Shown here: positions 47,340 through 58,614 of the stretch, piece by piece | How positions within the stretch are numbered: the stretch's first letter is position 1 | Layout of the letters: every line of letters begins with the position of its first letter | Assembly (NCBI GenBank): GCA_963662175.1 | Contig: OY759216.1 | Coordinates: 50,795,087-50,859,086, forward strand | DNA length: 64,000 bases | Direction of reading: 5' to 3' | Source of the DNA: Aradus depressus | Taxonomy: Eukaryota; Arthropoda; Insecta; Hemiptera; Aradidae | Position numbers and translations under genes: made by a program | The notes under the pieces: generated by a model | What the model was told of the DNA's origin: nothing | Seen by the model: only the letters and a program-made list of their open reading frames with translations | The model's database searches: none

Positions 47340-47655
47340 AAGAGGACAGAATTGTATAAGACGACACCCAATGATTTTCAGTCAAATTGTCGAAATGGAA
47401 GGGGAGGCTTAACAGACAAACTTCAATAGCTGCTGTTGTAATGAATGTATCCACATGAAATTTCATATTTGAAGTCAAAACCCAATGTGGACATAACCAG
47501 TCAAATTTCAGCAATATCGGCAGAAGGCAAGGGGGGGGGGGGGGGGGGTTCAGGGGAAAGGACTCAATTCAAAAACCCTAATAATTGCCGAGTTAATTGA
47601 TTAATTCGTTCTGGGGAAGTACATACGTGATCCACCAACGATTTTTTCCCTATAA
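47340..47655 (-). mobile_element. Family B element, shortened, with G18 tract
   Basis: ATGATTTTCAGTCAAATTGT, AATGAATGTATCCACATGAA and CGTTCTGGGGAAGTACATAC are present. A run of 18 G (47531-47548) replaces the usual GGGGG of the module. Confidence 0.7.
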
Positions 47656-47994
47656 TCTGGTCAAATCCAGGAGACCTATGGGTTGAGCTTTTATTTAGGA
47701 TGTGTCCAACTGGGGGGAGGGTGAAAGGCGGAGAACTGGTAAGGAACTATTCACCGAAGTAGGTATGATAGATGTAGATGGGCATTGGAGAGGCTAAGAA
47801 CTGAGCCGCATTCCAATCGGATCTGAGACCCGGTAGCAATGTTTTGTTGAGATAAATCCAGCATAAATTATGGAATTTCAGAATTTTCCGAGATGCTGAA
47901 CAGAGACAATTATTCTTGAGGTAAAGGGAAGCTATGTAGTGATGAGAGTTTTTAGAGGGGAATTATGACAGTTGAATTTTGTGTATTCTGGGAA

Positions 47995-48480
47995 GATTTT
48001 AAAGGATTTTTTTTAGGGTGGATACCACCAGTTGCCTTCTGGTACGAACATAGCCTTTTTCTACGAGGAAAAGTTGTATGAGGACGGAAAGAGGATCTAT
48101 AGGAGGAATAGGATTAGATGAACCTATTCAGGTAGTGTTTGGCTTCAGTGAATTTTGTACGGTTTCATGTACTTCATCAGGAGTTTTAAGGATCAAATTT
48201 AAATTGATTGAATCTTCTAAGGAGAATTTGAAAAGCTCCCAATCCACTAGGCCGGGAATTAAGGATGGTTTCGTTGAGACAGATAACCGGGGTTAGATCA
48301 ACGGTAAGGAGAAGAGGACTATGGTCTGAGGATAAGTCGGTGAAGGAATAGGTTAAGGAGGATAAGGCTCCTATGTCAGCTCCAAGGAAAACGTTCTCGA
48401 AAAGACCGGATTGTGGTTAGGATCACTGGAGCAATAGGTGGGAGAGACGAGGAGGAAAGAGTGATAGGAAAATCAGTTTT
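47995..48480 (-). pseudogene. LINE endonuclease-domain fragment, frameshifted
   Basis: The minus strand reads SLTYSFTDLSSDHSPLLLTV and then, in another frame, LVDWELFKFSLEDSINLNLI with LKTPDEVHETVQNSL. The SSDHSPLL block is the conserved C-terminal SDH motif of the APE-type endonuclease in non-LTR elements. The downstream DW..F...LE......I.TP.E......Q region links endonuclease to reverse transcriptase. The catalytic core is lost. Confidence 0.7.
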
Positions 48481-48530
48481 TATATAATAATTTATGGTTT
48501 CTAGATTTACTTTGTGAAGCTCTATTCTAG

Positions 48531-48736
48531 GAATAGATTATTAAATACACAATTTCTTTGTCAAACTTCACTGTATATTCTCAAATACTCAAACTAGTCT
48601 CGCTATGTTAAGGCATTATCAAGTCACTTAAAAACCGGTTTATAAGTGACTTGATATTGCCTTAACACGGCGAAACTAGTATTTGAGAATATATAGTGAA
48701 GTTTGACAAAGAAATTGTGTATTTAATTGTCTATTC
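48531..48736. repeat. Long near-perfect inverted repeat, arms about 95 bp
   Basis: The left arm (GAATAGATTATTAAATACAC, then AATTTCTTTGTCAAACTTCA, on to CAAGTCACTTA) is answered by TAAGTGACTTG at about 48642 and runs to GTGTATTTAATTGTCTATTC. A short CCGG-centred loop lies between. Only a handful of mismatches occur. Confidence 0.95.
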
Positions 48737-49273
48737 AGTTTTTATAATTTCGAGAAGAATTGGTTCGAAACTGACTTCATAATGATCATGTTGACTTCCA
48801 TCAACCATGAACAGTGTGTCCGAAGGGTCTCCGTTAATTATTGACAATGTGTCGAGTTGATTTCCGTTGCTTTTCGTCCTTTGTAGTTCTTGCGTCCAGT
48901 TCAACACCTATATATTGTGCACCCCAATTGGTTCCTGTTACACCAGTGCTCTGTGCCTCAGTTGGCTCCAAATCCCTGTGAGCAGTACATCTGAATTAGT
49001 TGCCAAGTGTAAATAGAGTCATTCTCATGATCTAAACTAAGGTTTAAGTTACAGAACATCTTAATGGTTGGTTAGCCTACCTCTTGAATTTAACTTCAAG
49101 AATGCCTCTTGAAATAAAACCCTCTTGAAAATTAAATCCACCTCAATGGCATTGATGTGTGATTACCCACTTCAGTGCCATTGTTTCCTATTTTATATGA
49201 GTGTAGACTAGTCCCTCGAAACCTGATTCAGATCTACATGTGTAATTATATTTGTTTTCCATTATGCTTGCAG

Positions 49274-49374
49274 ATGACTCGAGTCCCACGAGGTTCCAGC
49301 CATTACTACGAAGCTGTGTCATAGAACGCAAGCCTCTTCATCTCGTTATCACCTACAAGAATGTCACTATCACA
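49274..49374 (+). CDS. Exon B of the same CCP-like gene
   Basis: This 101-bp exon follows GCTTGCAG and precedes a GTGAGT donor. Joined to exon A in phase 1, its first two bases complete an Asp codon and the remaining 99 bases give 33 codons without a stop. The product begins DDSSPTRFQPLLRSCVIERK, continues PLHLVITYKNVTIT, and ends in phase 0. One cysteine (RSC) could open the next CCP-like module. Phase compatibility, consensus splice sites and the absence of repeats over the exon support it. The neighbouring DNA on both sides is repeat-rich intron. The exon is short, so its assignment to the same gene rests on phase and strand. Confidence 0.6.
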
Positions 49375-49439
49375 GTGAGTACTCCTCATCATATATATAT
49401 TTATATTATTATTTGACTTTGATTTTATTTCTTGGTTGG

Positions 49440-49560
49440 TAGGCGGACTGTTATATAAGTAATAAAGAGATATGAGTCCAACAATATATTTTATTTACAA
49501 CACAACTAGTTTCGGCAATTTGCCATCCTCAGGTAGTGAATCTGAACATACATAATCCAA
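49440..49560 (-). mobile_element. Penelope-like terminal fragment, distinct from family D
   Basis: In complement it has CACTACCTGAGGATGGCAAA, TTGCCGAAACTAGTTGTG and TAAATAAAATATATTGTTGG. CTGAGGA, a stem, then GAAA repeats the hammerhead-like layout of family D with unrelated sequence. Confidence 0.45.
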
Positions 49561-50317
49561 AAAATATTTTGAAAAATATGTATATATACCTATATATTTT
49601 TTTAATCACTGGAATGACGAATTGTTACAGCTCGTCATTATTTCTTTAACCCCTTCTCTACTTTGAAGTAATTTGTACGTATAATAATTTCATTTTAATT
49701 TTTTATTAATTTCATTTTACTTCATTTAATAGTTTTTTTATTACTTCTAATCACACGTGTGTTAGACTCAAGTTAATAAGTCTAATTTATAAGCTATCTT
49801 AATATATAAATTCCTTTGACGTATCCTATTACCATGCATTGGTTTAACGGAAATAAATATTATTATTATTATTATTTGTTTTTAGTGTCTATTTTGATAT
49901 CACTTTACATTTTATCACTTGTTATCTTACTTAGTTTATTTATTGTTAATTATTGACTTAAACTTAAACAGTTCTTAAATTCTAATGATTTTTTAACAAA
50001 CATTTTAGCATTGGTATGAACAAAATATATTGTTGGTCTGAAAACTCTTTATTACTTATTTAATTGATTTTGTTTGTCGGATCAATTCCCGAATCATAGA
50101 ATCTGGAAATATTTACGTTTTGTACCTTGTTCAATTCGCTGGAGTTTGAAGGATTCCAGGAGACCAGAGACGACTTGCATGTTGCCAAAGAAGCTCTTTG
50201 TTCTCCGAGATACCTACATTTCCAATAACAGCATTGATTGGTTTTTAGCATTTCGTAGGTCAAATGTGAAACTTTATTAACGAATGTCTGTCCCCCCTGT
50301 TGTATTAGATCTATTGA
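49561..50317. other. No further exon recognised after exon B
   Basis: AT-rich intron sequence. Frames at 50060-50280 show no recognisable motif. Confidence 0.35.
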
Positions 50318-50408
50318 AAATATAGTTAGTTATCTATTGAAGTATAGTTAGTTATCTATTGAAGTATAGTTAGTTACCTGTTGAAGTATAGTTAGTTATC
50401 TATTGAAG
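50318..50408 (+). repeat. 22-bp tandem repeat, 4 units
   Basis: AGTATAGTTAGTTATCTATT followed by GA repeats four times with one or two changes. Confidence 0.95.
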
Positions 50409-50924
50409 GTACATATATCTATAACTGAAACATTGCAGAGACCCGGCTAAGATATACATACTCCGTGATAACAATATACTGCTTCGAATAATATTTATAT
50501 TTAATTACTTAGTAAATTTAACTAATTCAAATTATTCAAGCCTTATTCGTGAAAATCCGTTCAAATTTAGATTTGCGCACGATTATAGCACTTTCTTATA
50601 TTATAAAGAAAATAAAAAAATAAAAACAATTATATAAGATTTACATATTACGAAAAATTGACAACACAATAATTTACCAAAATGTGTTGATCACAATTAC
50701 TGTGATCTGTAAGGAGCTTAAACCTCGATTTACGGCCGCCCTAAATTAAACCTATCCCCCTTAAATTACTTTTTTCAGCTTTAGTTTTTCTTTTATTTTA
50801 TCATTGTCATCGTAAGTTATTATCTTTAATTTCCGTAAAGTATATTTCTATTTCCATTCTCAATATTACTAGGTATTTTTATCGTGATGAAGAGTTGGAT
50901 GGTGGTTGCAGTCAATCAGTATTT

Positions 50925-51230
50925 TAATATTGATATTTCACAGAAATTTCATGTTTTTCTCCAATTCCCCCCCCCCCCCCCCCAAAAAAAAAAAAGTGTC
51001 TGTCTCTACATATATGTGTCCAAATCGGCCGGTGGGAGCTCAATTCAAATACCCTAATAACAGCCAATGTAATAAATGTATCGACACAAAATTTATTTTG
51101 AGGATTCAGAAACGTTTGTGTAAATCATCTATTGATTTTTAGTCCAAAAGGTCTATTTGTTTTGGAGGGAGAACGAAAAAGTTTAATTGATTGACTGGAG
51201 CGATTCACAGAAGAGTACACTTCGCCGTTC
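50925..51230 (-). mobile_element. Family B element, shortened, with C17 tract
   Basis: ACAGAAATTTCATGTTTTTC, then C17 (50967-50983), AATGTATCGACACAAAATTT and GTTTTGGAGGGAGAACGAAA. The 5' end is rearranged. Confidence 0.6.
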
Positions 51231-51439
51231 TGGTAGAAATGACTCTTCTGTGTGTACTACATTTTGCCTAATGTCCTTTCCGAAGGCATTTGTTTTTTTA
51301 TACCCTTTTTACTATTAAGAGAATAATTCTAAAGATTAATTATTAATCCTTTCCAGTGTCTTTACAGGAATACATCCTTTCCCTCATAATACGGTGAAAT
51401 AAATGTATTTATTTATTTACGTTAAATATTAGTCATCCC

Positions 51440-51556
51440 TCTATAACGGTGATATTATTGGTCACATACACAACATCCATGGCCCCGGGATGGATAGGGA
51501 TTTCTATCTATGAAATGAGACTCTCTGCTGGACGGGATTCGAACCCGATGGAATAA
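51440..51556 (-). mobile_element. SINE2, truncated in the tRNA head
   Basis: ACAACATCCATGGCCCCGGG, TTTCTATCTATGAAATGAGA and GGACGGGATTCGAACCC (B-box complement) match SINE2. The head beyond the B box is missing. Confidence 0.7.
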
Positions 51557-51559
51557 ATC

Positions 51560-52330
51560 AAAGTTCCTATAAACTCCGATTGATTAACATTTGAGGCCAA
51601 AAACCACAGTTTCGGTTTCACGGACAAAGAGCTGGTCGGCTATATTGAAGTTCCATGTCATCGGATGAAGTGGGGGCTGCACTTTTATTGCAACTCCGGT
51701 CCAAACCCCTCTTCCTAGGTCTGCTTTTCCAATATTCTCCTGTAGAACGACTTGTCATCAAAAAAGTTTCTCATGCTGTTATATATTCCTATAAAATTGA
51801 AATGTAGCACATTTATTGTTTTTTGGAGTTAAGCTGAAGTTATTCTTCATCTAGAGCAAGGGTCTACACCTCAACTGTAGTCTTAGTCCTACTTGAACAC
51901 CTGTACACAGTGAATAGGGAATATTGTGATATACAATTTAGTCTCTATTATGGCAGTGAATGAATTGAAGCAATCAGCCAGAAACAATCTTTTAGAGATT
52001 GAAATAATTTTGAAATATGATTTCACACGATTTTTCTGTTCATGTGAACAGTTTCCTGTGATTCAGCCCTGTCATAGTTCTTAAGTTCATTCTGCTCATG
52101 TTCAGAAGCTCTCGGCCGGCTCCTTCTCTCTGAGGGTTCCGCAACAAAGAATCTTGAATGGTTTTTGGTTACGGACCCTCAACCAATTTGACCTGATGCA
52201 GGGCCTCGAGCCTGGGATCTTGAGCACAGTTGTCTGTAATTTCATTTGAAATTTGTCTAGTTGCTATGAAATGGTGAAAAGTGAGTTTGGGCAGTTTTTA
52301 AAGAGTATTGTTTTGAACTTGTCATGGCAG
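51560..52330. other. No gene recognised
   Basis: Intron-like DNA without recognisable repeat or exon. Confidence 0.35.
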
Positions 52331-52333
52331 CCT

Positions 52334-52400
52334 CAGCATGGCCTCAGTTTTCGGGGAGGATCGTCTGGGAAGATCCTCCCCGAAAACTGAGGCCATGCTG
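52334..52400. repeat. Perfect 29-bp hairpin with a 9-base loop
   Basis: CAGCATGGCCTCAGTTTTCG plus GGGAGGATC (52334-52362) is matched exactly by its reverse complement at 52372-52400. Confidence 0.97.
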
Positions 52401-52984
52401 GCCGAAAGACATTCTGTGTTAAGATAGCGTCCTGGGAATGCTGGAAATAACGAGTTGTTTGCCGTCATCGTCGCCTCTCTTTAGATAGATCTCTTGTCTC
52501 TCGCGGTCAGCCTTCAGTGCCTGTCAGAAGCTAAACAGATCCGGGGGGGTGCGACCCCGTCTGCCTCCACTTAGTTGTAGGAATCAGGGTGTTCCGGGGT
52601 CTCGGAGCTGATTATTTGTTTTTCTTATTATATTTTCTTATGTAATATATTATTTTGTATATACCTACCTTTCTTTATTTAGTTTCACTTGTATGTTTTC
52701 ATTATGTATTTAGCTTTGAATCACCGGCAAAGTATTTCCCAGATGTTAGGCGGTAGTAGGTATTTGTATTTCGTTCTATACAGTAATCTCCACCGTCATT
52801 TTAAGTATGCATGTTAGCTGAGACCCCCTCGGGCGGGTACCTGCCGCAGACTTCCCCGGCTATCAGGCATCCGTGACGGCCATGGTCGAAGTGTCTTCAA
52901 GGAGAAAAAGACAAATCTTGATACAAATACACTAGAACTGTCTGTTGAAATTACAAAAAATACCAGATTGAGAGAGAAAAAAAA

Positions 52985-53335
52985 AATCAGTGGTAATCAC
53001 ATCTAATGAACTTCTCCAGCACGAATAAATCAATTAATTTTTTTTAACTCGCACTGAAACTATTTGACATTTTTGGTTAAAAATCAATAGTTGACTCTCT
53101 TCTCTTCGGCCGATTTGGCTGAAAATCAATAGATGTCGTCCTTATGGGGTTTTGGATACACTCATAAAATTGTGTGTCGAAACTATTCTATCGGGAGTTA
53201 TCGTGTTCACAGATACAAAGTATTTTTTTTTTAGGAAAGGGGAGCCGGAATACATGAAATTTTGTATAAAACTCAGTATCGACTTTCTGACCGATTACAT
53301 AACTTCCCCTATACTTCGTATTGCTGGAGATGCAA
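52985..53335 (+). mobile_element. Family B element, internally shortened
   Basis: GAACTTCTCCAGCACGAATA at the 5' end, one module (TCTTCGGCCGATTTGGCTGA), then TTCTATCGGGAGTTATCGTG and AACTTCCCCTATACTTCGTA at the 3' end. Confidence 0.75.
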
Positions 53336-53529
53336 AATTATACAAGAGCATTTCTTGCTGTATTTTTTCCATTTCAATGAAATAATTGGCAAAACAATCT
53401 TAATAGCTTTTACCAAGTTCTTTATTGCTCTTAATTAAAAGATGTTTATAATGATCATTTCTCATCTTCCATGTTAATAAATATTATAACCATGATTCTA
53501 ATAACTGAAAAAAAGTAATCCTTTATGTT

Positions 53530-53870
53530 AAGACATTCAATGTTGAGTTTTCAGCGGAATTTCATATTTCTCAAGCTTCTGATCCCATAAATCGAAAAAC
53601 ATTGTCCTGTTTCCCTGTTTTTGTGTGTCTGTATACACGGAAACTCCCCATAAAATGAATGTATCAACGCGAAATTTTATATGTGTATCCAGAACCCCAT
53701 AAAGATGAAACCTATTTATTTTCTGTGAAATCGGTCTGATGGATGGGGGCTCAATACAAACATCCTAATAAAAAACTACAGATGTAAGGGATGTATCTAC
53801 ATAAAACTCAGTATCAGTACGCGAATTCAGAAGACTAATGTAAGTCAGCTGTAGAATTTTATTGATTTTT
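53530..53870 (-). mobile_element. Family B fragment
   Basis: GTTTTCAGCGGAATTTCATA, AATGTATCAACGCGAAATTT and AATCGGTCTGATGGATGG are present. The 5' end is missing. Confidence 0.65.
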
Positions 53871-54317
53871 TTCAGCGTTTTTTTCCAGAGGTGTCTTCTG
53901 TTTTTTTGGGTTCATAGTGACCAGAAGAAGAAGGGACGTGGAAGTGTGCCCCCAGTATTGAGTAAAGAAAAAAAAAGAAACCTCTGGGAAAAAATGCCGA
54001 AATAATTCAACATAGCTGACATCCCAGAGAAGTTTAAGAAACACTAAAACAAAGAGGGATACATGAGTTATATAATACAATAATAATGAATACATTTTAA
54101 TTTAAATCATTATTATTGTTATGAGCTATACCTAATTTACTTCACGTATAATCGGTTTAACAAACATTTGGTTCAGTTATTTTTATATAAAATATTCAAC
54201 TAAATGAAAATATGTGATGTGACCTAAACAGTACTATCTTAGTTATAAATTTAGTGACCATGTAACTAAACTTTACGATCGTGGAACAGAGAATATCTCA
54301 AGAAGGTTTATTTATTT

Positions 54318-54465
54318 ACAACATGAAACTACGTCAACTGTCATATTAGCAACCTTGCCGCAACTTACTACATAGAACCACGTCAACTGTCACAGTGACA
54401 ACTGTGTCGCCATTTATAACGTAGAACTACGCCAACCTTTACAGTAGCAACCGTTTTCAGTTGAA
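54318..54465 (+). repeat. Tandem repeat, about 50-bp unit, 3 copies
   Basis: ACTACGTCAACTGTCATATT, ACCACGTCAACTGTCACAG and ACTACGCCAACCTTTACAG mark three diverged units. Confidence 0.75.
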
Positions 54466-54896
54466 CCTTGTCCTCTGAATCCCTTCTCTTCGGCCAGTTT
54501 CACTGAAAATAATTGATGTCGTCTTTATGAAGTTTTGAATTTACATATTGAATGTCGTGTCGATACATTCGTTAAGGATTTTTGGAATCGGGCGGTGAGG
54601 AAACATGAAATTTTGGAAATTATGTACATATCCTCATTTATTTTAATATGATTTGTTTATCCTTATTTCTAACTGTTTTTGTATCTTTAGTTGCTATAGG
54701 CCCTTATTTGTTATCTTTTATTCAACTTGTTTGATACTTGTATCTCTTTTGTTTATTTCTTATGCTGTTATTCTTAGGGGACGAATGTACCAGACCTCTT
54801 ACGAAATTGACCACTGTTTCCCCTCTTCCATGAAGTAAGAATATCGTAGATCAAAAAGTTAAAGTTATTTAAAACTTTTAAAATGTGAAGGTTGGA

Positions 54897-55176
54897 GGGC
54901 GCCGGTAGCTCAGTGGTATGCGTGCTTGCTTATTGAGCTCAAGATCGCGAATTCGAAACCTGCCGAGGACCTTAGTTAATTTTATTTGGGAGGTAAAATA
55001 AAATTAAGCACGCCGTCCTTTGGAATGGACATTAAGCGAGGGTTAAATACCCCTTACTCTAGGTGAATAAAAATTTTGGGTAGTCAACATTTAGAGTAGA
55101 GTCGGGCTCATGTCCATCAGAGTGACGGAAGAGCGCTCTGGTAGTAGGCGATATGTCCTTGTAGTTAAAGCCCGGG
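54897..55176 (+). mobile_element. SINE1, head intact, tail lost
   Basis: It runs from GGGCGCCGGTAGCTCAGTGG to GTAGTTAAAGCCCGGGTGAA. The B box has changed to GAATTCGAAACCT and the AGCCTGTACGATGTCAGG segment is deleted. Confidence 0.88.
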
Positions 55177-55489
55177 TGAAGGTTGAAAATATTTACTTGA
55201 TAAATTTGAATTTATATTTGCTTTTGAATGAGGAAATGAAATTAGGGGTCAGGAAACCAATCCTCATTGGTATATTATTTATTTGTCTACTTTATAATTG
55301 ATGAATTAAGTAAATAAGTGGGGTTCAAAACAGGTTTCTGCTTAAATATTGGTTTTTAAATTAACATATATTTATGAAGTATTTAATAGATCTAATTATT
55401 TAATACATCTCGCTTTGAATTTTAAATATTACTTCTTTGTTTTTATTATAATTGTCTGTCGTAGCGAGTGCTGTTAAAATTTCTAAACA

Positions 55490-56190
55490 AACCTAATCAC
55501 CAAAGTACTTCCCCAGAACGAATTAGTCATGTGATTTTTCGCCCCCCCCTCCCCCTCCATAACGGGTCAACCATTTGCGCTAATATTCAAGTTGAATTAC
55601 ATAGGGGCTCCTCAATTATCATACCTAATTTCGTATCAATAAACTCATTACATCGGCAGTTATTATAACTTTGAATTGAGCCCCCTTCCCTTCAGCCGAT
55701 TCCGCTGCAAATTAAAAAGTGTCGACCTTATGGGGTTTTGAATTCACATGTGAAACTTTGAGTGGACATATTCATTACTCCGGCAGTTATTTTTTTTTTT
55801 TTTAGTTAAGCCTCCCCTCTGATCCCGTCCTCCTCTTTGGCCGATTTAGTTTAAAATCGATAGATGTTGTCCTTGTGGGGTTCTGATAGCACATATAACA
55901 TTTCTTGTTGTTACACTCATTCTATCCGCAGTTATTATAGTTTTTATGTCAAACCACCCCCTAATTCCCCCATTCCCTATGGTCAATTCAGCTGAAAAAC
56001 AATAGGTGTTCTCGTGAGAGGGCTCTGGATTCTCATATAAAATTTTGTGTTGATACATTCATTCTATCGGGAGTTATCGTGTTCACAGACACACAGAAAG
56101 ACACTTTTTTTTTTTTTTTTCATATCTGAAATCTAGAGGTCGGAAAACATGAAATTCCGTTGAAAACTCCGCATCGAAAAAAATAACTTT
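55490..56190 (+). mobile_element. Family B reference copy with four modules
   Basis: The 5' end has ACTTCCCCAGAACGAATTAG. Modules begin near 55620, 55770, 55910 and 56050, each with an ATTCATT word, a CGGCAGTTATT or GGGAGTTATC word, a pyrimidine-rich block and CTGAAAA. The last ends TTCACAGACACACAGAAAGA, a T16 run and AGAGGTCGGAAAACATGAAA. It shows the full modular order best. Confidence 0.75.
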
Positions 56191-57480
56191 ATCCAAAATA
56201 TTTTTGAATAAGTTTCTTGTCTTACGACTAATTTTTTTCTTAATTTTGACTCACCCCTGATTTATATCATTAAGTAGATAATTAAAATTATAAATTCGTT
56301 AGTTGGGGGTAACGCAAATATGAGAAATATGTTTCTGAGTTGCATAAATGACATATTATAAATTACATTATAATATTTCATTTATGCATTACTGTATGAC
56401 TGTTATAATATACATAAATATATAACCAACAACTATTAACAGGACGTCTATTTCTCTTAGTCTGGAACCAATCTCTCACCCGAGGTAGATCCAGCAGTTT
56501 TTCTTAACTTGTTGTAAATAGATAATAAGAAAATCCTGCTGAGATAATGAGGAATATAATTACATGAAATGCTTATATATATTTTTTTTAATATGAATAT
56601 TTTATTATGCATATTTACAATCGGTACAGACCAGAAGTAAATTTGTTTCCAATAGGTAATGGAACAATGTATGTACAATGATAAATAAATACAAGAGAAA
56701 AAAAAAATAATAAAAAATAAATAAAATAATAATAAAAATGTCTCCGTGAAGTCATGAAGAATATGAACAAAATAATAACTACATATGTATACAATGAGAA
56801 AATAATTACAACAATAAATAATATAGGTAATAATAAGGATATAAATGAAAATATTTAAAAATATATATATATAATTATAAAATATAAATTGAATATAATA
56901 TAAGCATGAATTGCTTGAATATAAGCACGCTTGAATATAACGCATTGCTTAAATATAAGCACGAAATGTTGTACGGAATGTAAACGCAGTTTCAGCATTT
57001 AACCTACAAATTTTCTAAAAATCTCGTATACAATTGTCCATCCCGGGTAAATGTCACGTCCCATTACATTTATTTATTTATTTTTTCCTGAGTGTATTTT
57101 TTCTTCGCCCCTAGTTAATGTACACCCGTAAAGGGGACATATTGCACTCGGTCATGCATGTGCAACTCTTCTAAAGGGTTATCGTCCGGAAACCGTCGGC
57201 GGTGCGGCACACACCCTCGGCTCGGCTGACTTGTGGGTGGGCGACCATCCGTGAAACCCTGACAAGCGAGCTGAGGGGAGGAGGGGGGGGGGGGGGGGGG
57301 GTGTGGTTCACCATTCGTCTATCTGCCTCTAAGGGACAAGATTTGATTTCACGGACAATTGGAGTCTCTGAATGGCGACTGTATGCTACCAACACCCCGA
57401 AAAGATATCTGTGAACCCACGAATATAACTGCAATGGCCACTAATATTTATATATTAGTAACTTATGTGATCTCCTTTCA
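56191..57480. other. No gene recognised; AT-rich, poly(G) tract
   Basis: The frame at 56457-56945 (minus) is mostly isoleucine/tyrosine from AT composition. A G19 run is at 57283-57301. A GC-richer patch at 57180-57420 (GGGTGGGCGACCATCC) faintly resembles part of 5S rRNA but lacks enough sequence to call. Confidence 0.35.
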
Positions 57481-57484
57481 TGGC

Positions 57485-58010
57485 ACAGGAACAAATGAAA
57501 ACTAAGTTTTTCCTCTCCCTCTGAACCCAATTTAACTATTTGCTAGAAAATCAATAGTCTTTCTCTGGGACTTCTGAATCATCATACTAAATGTTGTGTC
57601 GTTACATTCATTACATGGGTTATTGAATTGAGCCCCCTCCCCTGAACCCCACCCTTCGGCCGATATCGCTGAAATTTGACAGGTTATGTCCTCATTGGGT
57701 TTTAACTTCAAAATCAAATATTTCATGTCAATACATTCATTAAATCAGCAGTTATTAAAGTTTTTGAGTGAAGCCTCTCCCTTAATCCCCCCCCCCCCCC
57801 TTCCGTTTGACCGAATAAGCTGAAAATCGATAGGTGTTGTTCAAGTTCAAATCACACATTTAAAATGTTGTGTCGATATATTATTTCATTTTAGCATTTC
57901 TTTTCATATTTGGTATCTGGAGGTCGGAAAACATGAAATTCTGTTGAGAACTCGAATGTTTGACAGATTAAATAACTTCCCCTATACTTTGTATCTCTGG
58001 GAAAGTAAAA
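57485..58010 (+). mobile_element. Family B element
   Basis: TTTTTCCTCTCCCTCTGAAC, three modules including CACCCTTCGGCCGATATCGC, then CTGGAGGTCGGAAAACATGA and the 3' end AACTTCCCCTATACTTTGTA. A C14 tract is at 57787-57800. Confidence 0.75.
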
Positions 58011-58139
58011 TGTCCCTCAAGTAGCCTAGAGCGTATTTAAGATTTTTCAAAAATGTTTTTTGATCACAAAAATTTTAAAATATCTGAATTTTGAAAAAAT
58101 AATTTTTAAATGGATAACTATGAAGTAGTACTTAAAGTA

Positions 58140-58345
58140 AGCAAGTTTTCTTTATTTTATTACCCTGTATCTTGATGCTTAAAAAATTTTGTTAGTTACT
58201 TTTCATTATATATATTTTTTGAATATTCATTCATAGATGTGTCACTGATGATGACGCTGTTGTGTTGAAACCCGTGTCTGGTCGCAAATAAAACAATGGG
58301 AGGACGTCTTTTGTTTCATTTCTCAACTCCTAGACACCACGTGAC
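58140..58345 (+). mobile_element. Family D copy
   Basis: TTACCCTGTATCTTGATGCT is followed by CACTGATGATGACGCTGTTG, TGTTGAAACCCGTGTCTGGT and AAATAAAACAATGGGAGGAC. This copy has the best hammerhead-like stem III geometry (58245-58283). Confidence 0.7.
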
Positions 58346-58614
58346 AAAATAATACTTGGAACTTGCTAGAGTCGATGAATAACATGTTTTGCCATTCCCT
58401 TCATTTCTTTGTTTTCATTTTTCCAGGAAGGGGAGAAGGATTAGAGACTGGAAAGTACTGGAACTAAGAGTGGAAATAATATCACTTGTCTGGAATGAAC
58501 ATTTGTGGATGATCTTTATTTGTAGCTGTAACATCCCCTCTCCTTACAATGTTTGTAGTTGCCGGTGCATCTCATATGCAATTTTCTCAATTTAAATGTT
58601 CCCTAACTGAAATT

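Larger units (their letters stand above)
10504..49273 (+). other. Inferred 38.8-kb intron between exons A and B
   Basis: The span runs from the GTACTT donor to the GCTTGCAG acceptor. I found no convincing additional + strand exon with matching phase inside it. Almost all recognisable content is transposon-derived. An unrecognised small exon cannot be excluded by eye. Confidence 0.5.

Noticed and set aside
57180..57280. Possible 5S rRNA-derived sequence (GGGTGGGCGACC)
   Set aside because: Only a dozen bases resemble the 5S 3' region; no A/C boxes or further alignment.
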